Assembly: GCF_040115645.1 (NCBI RefSeq)
Contig: NC_089561.1
Span: 1,860,001-1,924,000 of the forward strand
Direction of reading: 5' to 3'
DNA length: 64,000 nucleotides
Origin: Euwallacea fornicatus
Lineage: Eukaryota > Arthropoda > Insecta > Coleoptera > Curculionidae
Part shown: in pieces, positions 11,804 to 21,251 of the stretch
Numbering within the stretch: position 1 is the stretch's first letter
Layout of the letters: every line of letters begins with the position of its first letter
Notes under the pieces: model-generated
Database searches by the model: none
Seen by the model: only the letters and a program-made list of their open reading frames with translations
What the model was told of the DNA's origin: nothing
Made by a program: the position numbers and the translations under genes

Positions 11804-12845
11804 TCAGCCATGGAACAGTCCATGCAGCGTTTTAACAAAAGGTTGTGAACAAGTAAGAGTTACATGTTCCGGTACACTCCCGCCACTTGCCACTATGTCT
11901 TTTACTGGCGGAGGTTTACGAATCTTCCTTCCAAATCTCCCAGTTTTCCTTTGCCACCAACCTGATCTTGGCCTATTACCAAGTTCTCTATTTTTTTGAG
12001 CTGAACCAACAGGAGTGTCTGCATGCGCCACATTACTCAATCTTCCTACAGTGCACATACATTCCTCTGGTAAGCTAAGAAAGGACACTTTAATGAAAAC
12101 ATGTTGATTATGGGGGCTACAAAAATACCTAAATTCTTTTTTGCTTGGCATCATAATAATAACTCTGTTATTTGGGGCTTTTCGCACAATTGTTGCATAA
12201 GTACCTGCTCCATGAACTAAAAATCCTCCTAAGCCAGGGTATTTTTCGACACAATGCACTTGTGTGCCTGCTGGCAAAGCTCCTAATGGATGTGCATCAC
12301 CTTCATTTGCTCTAACTGTATGATGAGGAAAAATCTAAATTGTTTTGCTCACTCGGCGCATCTAAACATTTTCTTTCACTATACCACTCACCTGGTATAC
12401 GTGGAATATGACAAGAGGTTTTAAGCAAATCCCCTGGCTTCATATTTTCTGTGGCTAAAATATATTTCAGCGTATCACCGTACGCAACTAAGGCTACATG
12501 GGCAGTTCTGCATCCATCTTTAATGATTTTAACAACTTTCTCCACTTGCGGAGGCCCTTCTTTAGGCCCAACTCTTTTCCAATCAATCCAGTGGTATTTA
12601 TGTTTGATACCTCCCCCAATACCTTTGACCACCAACCTGCCCGTTTCAGGGTCTCTACCCCCTAAATTTGTTACTTCAAGCGGTTTTACTGTGTACTTTT
12701 CAGGGAAATGTATTTTTCGTCTAAAAGCAACTCCATGTCCAATTTGAGGTTTATCGACAAATTTCATTTTGGTTCTGACTGAATGTTTTTGCACATTGAA
12801 TACGTCGATAATTGCGAATCTCTGGAGAGCTTTAATGTTAAACAT
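11804..12845 (-). CDS. MRPL2: Mitochondrial ribosomal protein L2 (uL2m)
   Basis: Component of the large subunit of the mitochondrial ribosome, near the peptidyl-transferase centre. Exons 12845-12392, 12315-12129 and 12074-11804 close in phase to 303 aa. The N-terminus (MFNIKALQRFAIIDVFNVQK) suits a mitochondrial presequence. The body has the L2 N-terminal fold blocks (GRDPETGRLVVKGIGGGIKHKYHWIDW) and the C-terminal signature with TVGRLSNVAHAD and GNRPRSGWWQRKTGRFGRKI, as in human MRPL2. Exon 2 ends phase 2. The second intron (12075-12128) is 54 nt, has no stop and keeps frame, so the gene reads open straight through it. The first intron has a GTGAGT donor and CATACAG acceptor. Confidence 0.95.
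12075..12128 (-). other. 54-nt in-frame open intron of MRPL2
   Basis: Donor GTATTT and acceptor TTTCTTAG flank 54 bases, a multiple of three, without a stop. Removing it joins KEF to SLPEECMCTVGR, which matches the family; retaining it would insert 18 residues (starting YFCSPHNQ). The match to other L2 proteins favours splicing as the main form. Confidence 0.75.
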
Positions 12846-13503
12846 GGTTTATTTTGAAGAAAAATTAGAATATTACTTAATAATAACTTAAAAATTCGGC
12901 AGTTTCTGTGTATTTTGATTAACTTACTTCATGAAAGAAAAGCGTAACCTAACACGTGACAACATCGCAAATTAGTTCAGAGTAAACGTTCATATATTTC
13001 TTATATATATTTTAAATTTATTTGTTTATTCTCCGATACATCGAAATTATTTCTTTAAGTATCATTTTTCATAAAAGAAACAAGGAATTTATGCCCAATA
13101 GGCGTTATTACGACAATATGCTCAATAACGCGTTGCTCATGGTAACAAATTGTAAAGTAAAAATAACGCTTATTACTTTTCTATCCACTTATTATTGAAT
13201 AACTAATTAAACTTTCAAAAAACCCTCACTGCCTGAAAGTGTAATAATTAGCAAAAAGTTAATAACGAAATAAGAATCAACTTCTAAATTATTCACAGGC
13301 GTTGTTGCCAACATTTTTGTTGTAACAAAGCCGAACCTTAATCAAATGAATTGAGGTTATGTTCGCGTTTGGTTAAGTGGTTAATGTTAAAAAACTTCTG
13401 GAAATTTATTTGTTGTCAATTATTAATAATTTATTTTCAAAACTTCTTTAATTACTTTCTCCTAAAAAAAGTCATAAAGAGGATCAGAATCCATAATTTA
13501 CAC
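12846..13503. promoter_or_regulatory. Divergent intergenic region between MRPL2 and SNRNP48
   Basis: The two genes start away from each other across 658 bases, so both promoters should be here. The sequence is AT-rich with no clear core-promoter motif. An open frame starting at 13351 runs into the SNRNP48 first exon but does not look coding upstream of its ATG. Confidence 0.4.
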
Positions 13504-15488
13504 ATGGAATTCAATTTGGATATAAGGAAGAAGCAATTAGAGAGTTTAGGACAATACATAAAATCTTCAGAAGACAATGTTAAATCTGTTTTCCAGTCCT
13601 TGGGCTGGACGATTAACAAGACAGTTCAGGTATTTAACTTTTCGGTTTTGAGTTACCGCACAACTACTCAGGACTTAATGCAATTCCCTAACCTTATATA
13701 TTTATTTATTTTATATTCGGTTATTTTCAACTGGTCGAAAATCTAACTCTGAATGGTCCAAAAATGTTCCTAAGTAACTTACATTCCAGATTTGAGGTCG
13801 AAATTACCATGCATTTACGTTTTTATATTTTTGATGTTTATTATGTTTCATTGTCAAATACTTTATAAAACTGTACACTAAATTTAATTGGAGTAAGATC
13901 AAATTCAGATTTAAAATAGACGCAATTCTAAATCTAACTTCATAAAAATTACATGATTATATCTTTAGTATTCATCTTTAGGATGAAGATTTTAAGGTGA
14001 TATGCCCCCTAAACAAACACCATTTAATATCAAAAAGAACAATGTCGACTCATGTCAAGAATTGCACATTGAAAACTTCAGGTTATAGTGGTGATGAGCA
14101 GTTTTTGTCTGAGGCACCAATAGATAGTGAATCTTCCATTAAGTTCCCTAAGGCAAAGAAAGTTGAGCTGTTCATTGCAGTTAGAGGAAGCAAACCTGAG
14201 TTCAAATCATGTAAGTATAGATTTAACATACAGATTACTCAGAAAGAAGTTCAAATTTATTGTTTTTCGTGTAACATTATTATAGTTTTCATTGCCTTTT
14301 CAATTTATAATAGTTGTGACAGATTAGCAAAATGTAAGTACAGTACAGGTGAATTTAATTGGTGTGATTTTTTTCAGTGTGGGGCCATCCTTTCAAATGG
14401 TCATTTATAGCCACAATTACTGCTTTTATACAAAATATTACAATATATCCTTTTAAGATATCCTTTTCAGACTGGACTTCCCACCCAGAGCTAATTCTTA
14501 ATAGGCTCAAAATTCCAATAATGAGGAAGGCATAATATAAATTAGACGCTGTGCAAATTTCACTCTTCACTTGCTATAATATTATGCCTTTCTTTGAAAT
14601 CTTAAACCAAAATAAACACTCCAGCAAGTCGAATTATTCTTCTATAGCTTGGAATGGCCGAGACCCTGATCCTCTCACATCAGACCGCTTGACAAGCACA
14701 TTTTCAGGAGATGAAAGACTGGCGCTATATGACTACAGCATAAAACACACTAAAGGTCCTCTTAAACCTGAAGAATTCACTTTGTAAGTGCCTTAAGTTA
14801 TCTTCTACTTGTTTTCACTCAACCTTCACATTTAAGGGAATTATCTGATGCGAGAGAAAAAAAAGAACTCTCAGAGAAAGATCAACTCATCCAAGCGCGT
14901 GACTCGAAACGTCGGAGAGCTAAATACAAGTCTGTTCATACAAGCAAGAAAAGTCAGACAGAGATAATGAAAGAAGTTATTGATAATCAGATGGTGCTGT
15001 ATATTGACTGGGTGAAGCAGAAACAGGAAAAGGAATTGAGAGATAAGGAAAGGCTCAAGAGGCTTGCCACAGAGAAGAGGCGTAAGCATGAAACTATGGA
15101 ACTTTATGGTAGCTCTTATCAATACAATGAGTCTGCTTATGCTCAGAGTTATGAGAATCAAAGTCAGTCATACATGTCAGAGTATAATCTCAACTGTTCA
15201 GGTCAAAATTTCCATGCAAATCAAGGGGTTATTACTGACTGGAGTCATGTTTATCAAGGAGGGATTCAAACTGACGTTTATTTGAATACTGGTAAGTTTT
15301 TTCTTTGACGTAATAAGTGATTAATCTTTTTTTTCAACATTTCTTTTCCATTTACAGAAAACCATTATACTATATCAGATCCATCTTTGACGGACTCGCA
15401 ATATGTTGGCTACGAAGATAATGCTTCAAATCAAAATACTTATAGTGATTATCAGTCTCAAATTAATTATCTACAAGTAAAGAAATGA
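13504..15488 (+). CDS. SNRNP48: U11/U12 snRNP 48 kDa protein (U11-48K)
   Basis: Minor-spliceosome protein that contacts the U12-type 5' splice site within the U11/U12 di-snRNP. Exons 13504-13629, 13982-14210, 14648-14783, 14837-15291 and 15358-15488 close in phase to 358 aa. Exon 2 carries a perfect CHHC zinc finger with the family spacing: C50-x5-H56-x9-H66-x3-C70, preceded by VI and followed by TSGYSGDEQFL. Exon 3 has WNGRDPDP and the hallmark GDERLALYDY (human QADRLALYDF). Exon 4 has the basic block KRRRAKYKSVHTSKKSQTEI, matching human YRRRRQSYRAKNVHITKKSY in position. The C-terminal ~100 residues are rich in Tyr, Gln, Asn and Ser, unlike the charged human tail. Intron 2 holds a probable autoregulatory element (see 14378-14470). 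The gene's own introns have U2-type ends. Confidence 0.92.
14378..14535 (+). other. Candidate poison exon in SNRNP48 intron 2
   Basis: A strong 3' splice site (GATTTTTTTCAG ending at 14377) lies in the middle of intron 2 and is not needed for the normal protein. Joined to exon 2 (which ends phase 1), the sequence runs TGG GGC CAT CCT... and stays open until a TAA at 14533-14535. The only GT that could end a short exon is at 14400 (GTCATT). Using it would insert 22 bases, shift frame and hit a TGA a few codons into exon 3. Either use would mark the mRNA for nonsense-mediated decay. This is inference from position; no transcript data were available. Confidence 0.6.
14445..14470 (+). promoter_or_regulatory. 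Tandem U12-type 5' splice-site motifs: USSE-like element
   Basis: ATATCCTTTTAAG (14445-14457) is followed immediately by ATATCCTTTTCAG (14458-14470); the two 13-mers differ at one base. ATATCCTTT is the U12-type 5' splice-site consensus that pairs with the 5' end of U11 snRNA. Tandem copies in the intron of the U11-48K gene are the defining feature of the U11 snRNP-binding splicing enhancer (USSE) described in animals and plants. There U11 binding activates an upstream alternative 3' splice site, here presumably the one ending at 14377. By that analogy, high U11 snRNP lowers productive SNRNP48 mRNA. Confidence 0.85.
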
Positions 15489-15892
15489 AAAGGACCACTA
15501 TTGCTCTTTGTTAGACTAATTTGTAAGGAAATACAAATTTTAATTATTTTTTTGTTTGTTTTAAATTCCTATAGGCAAATATTAATATTTTCTAAAGCAG
15601 CAGATAATTAGCGCAGAGGAGCAACATCGTGGTGGGTTTGCCACGCGGCCATTGCCGTCATTATTATTTGTAAACGAATCAGAATAGTACCTTGTTATCC
15701 CTTTAACATTTTTTTTATAAATCCTCTATGTTCTTAACTCATACGTTGATTTCTAAAGTTTTTGGGGACAAAACTGAGTTTTACTCTCAGAGATTTAGCT
15801 AACCAAGTAATATTTGTTTATTATATATTTCAAATAAATAAGCGAAACTTGCTAATTCTTATAGAGTTCCATTTGTCCAGATCTTTAAATGA
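15489..15892. other. SNRNP48 3' flank
   Basis: The interval holds the 3' UTR of SNRNP48 and ends at the dead SAM/SH2 gene on the other strand. No further feature seen. Confidence 0.4.
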
Positions 15893-16976
15893 CTAATAAA
15901 TAATATCAAATAGCAAATTTCTTAAATAAATTTGGACGCAAAACCCGCTCGACTTTACCACTATCAGATTCATCTCGTGATACTTTATAAAGTCCTCCAA
16001 TGTCGTAAATTTGACTCGTTCTTCTTCATGATTCTTGTAATAAAACAGCTCATTATCGTCGAATTCTATGGCCACATTGTAAAACCAATTCATCAGCCTT
16101 ATTGTAAATGTGTTCTTTCGCACTAGAACCGTCAGGTTCAACGCCGTAAAGGCCTTCTGTTTCACGTATCACGCTGTTTCTAGTAAAAGAATAATGAACG
16201 CAAAAAGTCAATGGTTTTTTTACTTTATAAGCATTTTCTCAAATGCTTATTGCTTTCGAAAATATGGACATGGAGAGCTATATCGACGGGAGCTACATAA
16301 GTTTCACTTTCCCTTTCAGCGCCTTTACTTTCCTCCCCTCTTGGTGTCAAGACTAGTTGCAATCTCGAAGCAGATTTAATGTTCCTTAAGCGGATTTCGG
16401 AATCGGGCCAAAGTCCAATTTCGTTAGTGTTACTTGCAGCTTTCAAGCGACCAGTGTCGTTTGGCCAGTGCTGAACTTTTTCGATGGTTGCAAAGCATTG
16501 GAGTCGATATTGAAGTTTTGCATGTTTTGGATCATGTCCACGTAGTCTTCGTCGTTTTCAGAAGCCTTTACACGAGTACCGGTTTTTCTTGAAACAGAAG
16601 ACTTGGTAGCGATAGGGGCAAGGCTGGGTCTAGGCACAACGAAGGGCTTTTATGCCGTCGGTTGCTGCGACGAGTTTTTCGATAATGTGGCGTTATTGCA
16701 CTCAAGAACTTGTTTTTTCTGTTTGGGCGTTAATTGCCACTTCAGTAGCTGCAGTTCGTCGAGTTCCTGAAAATTGCAGCTGACTGCGATTGTGCTGAAA
16801 AAGAAACCAAATTCTTACCAAGAAAACCTGACCGTCTATGCGTTTTGACTTCACAATATCGGCGATTTCAGCATAATATTCCTAGAAGAAACCCCTGTGA
16901 GAGTCCTTCGACGATAATACTTTTCGGATGGTTGGGTACTTACCGGTTCCCTGAGATATTTATGTAAATCTATCAT
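15893..16976 (-). pseudogene. Broken SAM + SH2 adaptor gene (SLP-76/BLNK-like)
   Basis: Reading the minus strand, exons 16976-16944 and 16881-16819 and the start of an exon at 16766 join in phase into a SAM-like domain: MIDLHKYLREP, EYYAEIADIVKSKRIDGQVF, then LELDELQLLKWQLTPKQKK. A linker with PRPSLAPI follows. The 3' part reads as an SH2 domain: DGS, then LVRKNTFTIRL, NVAIEFDDNELFYYK and FTTLEDFIKYHE. SAM at the N-terminus, Pro-containing linker and SH2 at the C-terminus is the layout of SLP-76/BLNK/CLNK adaptors. Damage: TAA at 16650-16652, TGA at 16443-16445, and a frame change inside the SH2 motif DGSxLVR near 16121-16133. Unrecognised introns could explain a stop, but not easily the break within the SH2 core. 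Assembly error is the other alternative. Confidence 0.55.
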
Positions 16977-17313
16977 GTTCAAGCATTATGTATGAAACCA
17001 TTAGTTTGGCCGTTCTGCGCTCTTAGCATGACTTAAAATGGCATTGAGCGACAAAAGAACATTTTCGTGAAAAGCCACATTGGACAGTGCTTAAGAATAT
17101 TAAACGCGGAAATGGGAGAATTGAAACCTGGAATATCAATTATGTCTATTCAGAGAAACCTCAGAAATGAGATAAAGCGTCAATTTCGGCAAAGGAACTT
17201 TTAGTTTTATGGGGTGGCAAATCGGTAATGTAAACGTTTATTGTTAGTACTACTTAATTAAAAATGGGCGATGAATAAAAATCATCACAGTTTTAACAAC
17301 TTTTAATAGAAAA
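16977..17313. other. Short intergenic stretch
   Basis: Upstream flank of the broken adaptor gene, ending at the left terminus of the transposon. I see nothing assignable. Confidence 0.4.
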
Positions 17314-17915
17314 TACTGAGTGATTCAGAACCATCGGATCAAACTTCTAAGATTCAGCGCAACCATAGAAGATAATTGCGTATAAGAACCCATATGTGAA
17401 AATGGCTCCCTAAGGTGCTACGGCCTTACGATGCTTCAAAACACTTACGTTCCAAAATGTGTTTTATCGAATTTCTTCTTAGAAATACTGTATTAAACGG
17501 TCGGTTAACATGGGGTCGACAGAAGTGGTCTGAGGCCTCCCCCAAGTAACCTAATCTAACACCTGTAAATTTTTTTGTGTGGAGCATATAAAATGTTTGG
17601 TTTATGAAACGCCAGTGGAGGATATAAAACGAGACCTTATTGCACGAACTACTGCGTCATTTGAAGTAGTTCAAAATCATTATCCAGCTTTTAGCCAAGT
17701 CCGTAGAAACTATGTGGGTCGTTAAAATAGGTGTATTCAAGTTCTCTACATTTTGAATTATTACTGCAATAAAACACATTTTGTCTTAAGGCATCCTAAG
17801 ATCGTAATGCCTTAGGGAGACTTTTCCGGACATGGGTTCTTATATTCAAAGGTTTTTTATAGTTGTACTGAATAATCCCTAGAGGCGTGATTCGACATTT
17901 CTGAATCGTCCTGTA
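17314..17915 (+). mobile_element. Decayed DNA transposon with long terminal inverted repeats
   Basis: The left arm (17314 to about 17434) is an imperfect inverted copy of the right arm (about 17791-17915). Shared blocks include TATAAGAACCCAT (17381-17393 against 17832-17844), CTCCCTAAGG (17406-17415 against 17810-17819) and GATTCAGAA near both ends. Between the arms the plus strand keeps the C-terminus of a Tc1/mariner-superfamily-like transposase: SPK-stop-PNLTPVNFFVW, then after a frame break LVYETPVEDIKRDLIART and ending QVRRNYVGR-stop. Two stops and the frame break show it is dead. The N-terminal two thirds are missing, so it moved, if ever, as a short non-autonomous copy. Target duplications are not clear. 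Confidence 0.75.
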
Positions 17916-18033
17916 TAGATTTAAACTCTTATTTACAGTATTTAAGAGCAACATGCCCTCTTTCATTATAGCATGAGCTCGGGATCTCCAGCAGAAACTT
18001 CTAAGGGATGATTTAACATAACCAACCACTGAC

Positions 18034-21000
18034 CTAAGAAGGTTTCCAGTTGGGGGTCACATGGATTAAAATTTTAATCGGATCGCCTTTTTGCGTTTTA
18101 GCAACCTCGAAAGCCTCCAAAGTGTCCTCGATCGCGAAATGATGGGTGATCAGGGGCTTCACGCTGATTTTTCCAGTTGCTACCATGTCAATGGCCGTTG
18201 GATAGCTGAAATTAACAATAGGAATATATAAACTAAAGCTAACGCAAGCCGACAGCTCACTCATTATTATAGCGGAACACTCCTCTAATATCCACCTCCC
18301 TAATTATGGCACTGCCCATTGGTAAAGTTTGTTCGAATTTTCCCATGCCGATCATCACTACTATCCCTTTACTTCTGGTGACCTGCAGGGGTCTTTACAA
18401 AGCAAATTTTTTTGGCGGGATTTGGGTTTTACCTTGAGGGCAACTCTGACGCTGAATTCAGCCCCTGAGGCGTCGAAGGTTTTGTTGGGACGTTCCCCTA
18501 GTAATTCCGTAATTTTCTTCACAACCTCGTCTTCACTTAGGCCTGGCACAATTTTGATCGTGTGATGAGCGCCGATTTCTTTGGCTTTTTTCAGCTTTAC
18601 GTCCAAAATATCTTCAAAATATAAATAGCGTTGATGTTTCGAGTACTGAATTTTGGGTACTATAGCGAACCAGTGACGATAATTTTGGAGGCCCCCATGG
18701 CCTTTGCAGCTAACAGAGTGACAAGCCCAATAGGTCCAGCTCCCAAAATGAGCACCACATCCCCGACGGTCACATAACCTCGTTTGCAGGCGTGAACCCC
18801 CACTGACAGGGGCTCCATCAGGGCCCCATCTTCTAAGTCCATATTAGGGGGAAGTCTGAAAGATAGCTTTGAAATGGGGCTATCTTCTCTGTTTCTCGAC
18901 TCTAATTACTTGTAGCAAAAATCGGCTGCATGAACGTAGTACCGCGAAAGATTGCCATCATCGGGGGGCGTCGCGCAGAAAAATATGTCTGCACATAAGT
19001 GGTAGTCCCCAGTTTTGCAGAAGCTACACCTCCTGCATGGCACTCCAGGCTCGATTGCGACTTGATCTCCTGGTTTGAGGTTTTTCACGTTCTTGCCAAC
19101 TTTCACTACCGTGCCTGCCGCTTCATGCCCTTGAGGATGCTTTTTGGATCGACTATATATATTAATGGGTTTAGGGTAAACCGTTACCTATAATCATGGG
19201 CTTGTTGACCACGAAGTCTCCAATTTTGCCATGAACCAGGTAATGGACGTCCGACCCGCAGATGCCCACCACATCCATTTGCAGTAAAACCTCTGCGAAA
19301 TTGAAATTTCGCGGTTATTCGCGCGTTTCTTATTCTAATCACAGCTACTGACGATAAAGGGAGTTTTAGCATCTACAGCAGTGTTCACGTGAACACAGGT
19401 TTTTTTATCGATTGTCGCGAATTAATTGCTGTTACTAATTAAAAGTGTAGCAAACAAGCCTTGACCTTCTCAAGTCAGTAACTGTAGCGTTGATTGTTCT
19501 TCAAAGCTCAGCATCAAAGCGAATACATCGCTGCTTTTGCTCCGTTTTTGTATCAGAAAAGATGACAAATCATTACTCTTGTGTGGAGGGTGTAATTTCT
19601 TTTTTTTTACTTTTGTACCCACCTACATATATATTATTAAATTATTTTAGCAATAAGTTCACATACAAGCTACACACATCCACTATTAAATTTTGACACA
19701 GCTCGAGTACGGTCCTGTTCAATAGTGTTGCTTTGATTGTGCTCGTGCGTTTATTTGGTTCGTATTACTGTCAGATAATTTTATCAACCGTGAGGTAATC
19801 AAACTGGCTGACAGTATTTCGCAACTTCATTATTATTGTCATTATGTAATCCCGTGTTCTAAATTTTGTGAATTATTTACAATTTAAGTATGTGGCAATG
19901 GAAAGCACACCCGTGATAATTTGTCCTCTTAAACCAGATGCAGAGTCGTTAAATATTGGTCAAAAGTGCGCGTGTTCGGGGGCTCAAACGGTCTTATGCG
20001 AAGTTTGAATTCCTTAAGGAAGTTTTCAAGGCAGCAAATACTTGGATGGACTTTAAATGGGGTGACACAAAATCGATTATGATTATGACATCCCTATGAA
20101 CGCTGTTTGTCTCGACTACTTACGGTCATCTTTAGGCACTGGAATCGACCGTTGTTCCTGTAACACAAAGTCGCATTTTAAAGTACCCATAAAAGAGCAA
20201 ATGAAACCTAGAAATGTTTTTTCTTCTCACATTCTGAAACTTTAGAGTCACGAAAGCTGCGTCCCAAGTCCTTAGAACGAGATTTCATTGATCTTTGTTG
20301 CAAATATGCTATATGGTTGAGGAGAATTGTTCATTTTTTTTAACTCGTTTTTTGAATGAAAAATAACGCCTCACATATCACTAGGAGTGGAATTACAGAT
20401 TATTCCGAATTAAAACTAATCGAGATAATATTCATTCTTTACTAAGGCCTTGGAAGAACACCTCCTCAATTAATAAGACTTTTCGTTTTTTTTACTCCTT
20501 TTCTCTTAGACCCTGAAGATGGATTTGCCGTCCAAACGTCAGCAAAGTTATTCGTTCAAGCTCCCAGCAGTACCGGCTTTGGAGGGTATAGGGGGGGCAA
20601 TTAAAAGTTTCGCTCACATACGCCAGAATTGCTGAGGCCGATCCTGGTCCTTGGCCAGAGCCAAGATCATTCTCAACTGAGAATTTCGGTTCAACCGAAA
20701 ATATTATGGGATTTCACTTTTAATGGGGTGTGTGAGGTTCTTTACAATTACCAATAGAACGCAAGTGCAAACTTTCAGACTTCTAAATTTTTGAGGTAAT
20801 GAGTCGTTGAAAATTGCCCCCGAAATACAAAATATATAAACATTTTTTTTTTAAAGAAAATCAATACATTCATAGTTTAACACGTTATTAAATGGCGAAA
20901 ATTTTAATCAAATTGCGTTAAGTATTAAAAAGGCAAAACACTGATAAAAAAAATGATTATATTTCGCAAATAAACCCATTCCGGATATATATACATGAAA

Positions 21001-21251
21001 TTTTTTCTTATTTTGAGTCAAAAAATTAAATTTGGGCAAAACGTTTAGGAAACACCCTGCATATATATATTTTTTTCGTTAAAAGGCAAAAATCCGCGCT
21101 ACATTTTCAAATCAATAAAAACAGCTCGTATTCAAACAAACCACATATTCGATGTTCCCCTGACCCAAACCTTGAAGTACTATCGGGTACTCACCAGCCT
21201 TAAATCGTTGACGCCGTACAAAACGGCCGCTAAGTTATCGTTTGGTGCCAT
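18034..21251 (-). CDS. SORD: Sorbitol dehydrogenase
   Basis: Zinc- and NAD-dependent polyol dehydrogenase (sorbitol to fructose) of the cytosolic MDR family. Eight exons close in phase to 357 aa, the usual family length: 21251-21195, 20157-20124, 19292-19188, 19129-18910, 18855-18671, 18611-18433, 18382-18261 and 18205-18034. Exon 2 is only 34 nt, inside a 1.9 kb gap. Catalytic zinc ligands are visible: C42 in ICGSDVHY, H67-E68 in GHEAAG and the Glu in LMEPLSVG. The structural-zinc cysteine cluster CRRCSFCKTGDYHLC is intact. The NAD-binding glycine motif is GAGPIGLVTL. The GVHACKRG and FFCATPPDDGNLSRYY blocks match human SORD. Exon 5 ends at an unusual donor (GTTCGC). The exon 1 ATG opens MAPNDNLAAVLYGVNDLRL. 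Confidence 0.93.
19381..19396. promoter_or_regulatory. Perfect 16-bp palindrome containing a CACGTG E-box (SORD intron)
   Basis: GTGTTCACGTGAACAC is its own reverse complement. It lies 88 bases upstream of SORD exon 3. CACGTG is the core site for bHLH-zip dimers such as Mondo-Mlx, Max and USF. Drosophila Mondo-Mlx is known to drive sugar and polyol genes, so a sugar-responsive intronic site is plausible but unproven. Confidence 0.4.

Noticed and set aside
14355..14570. Minus-strand hydrophobic open frame across SNRNP48 intron 2
   Set aside because: It overlaps the candidate poison exon and USSE on the opposite strand, has no splice context and looks like a by-product of AT-rich sequence.
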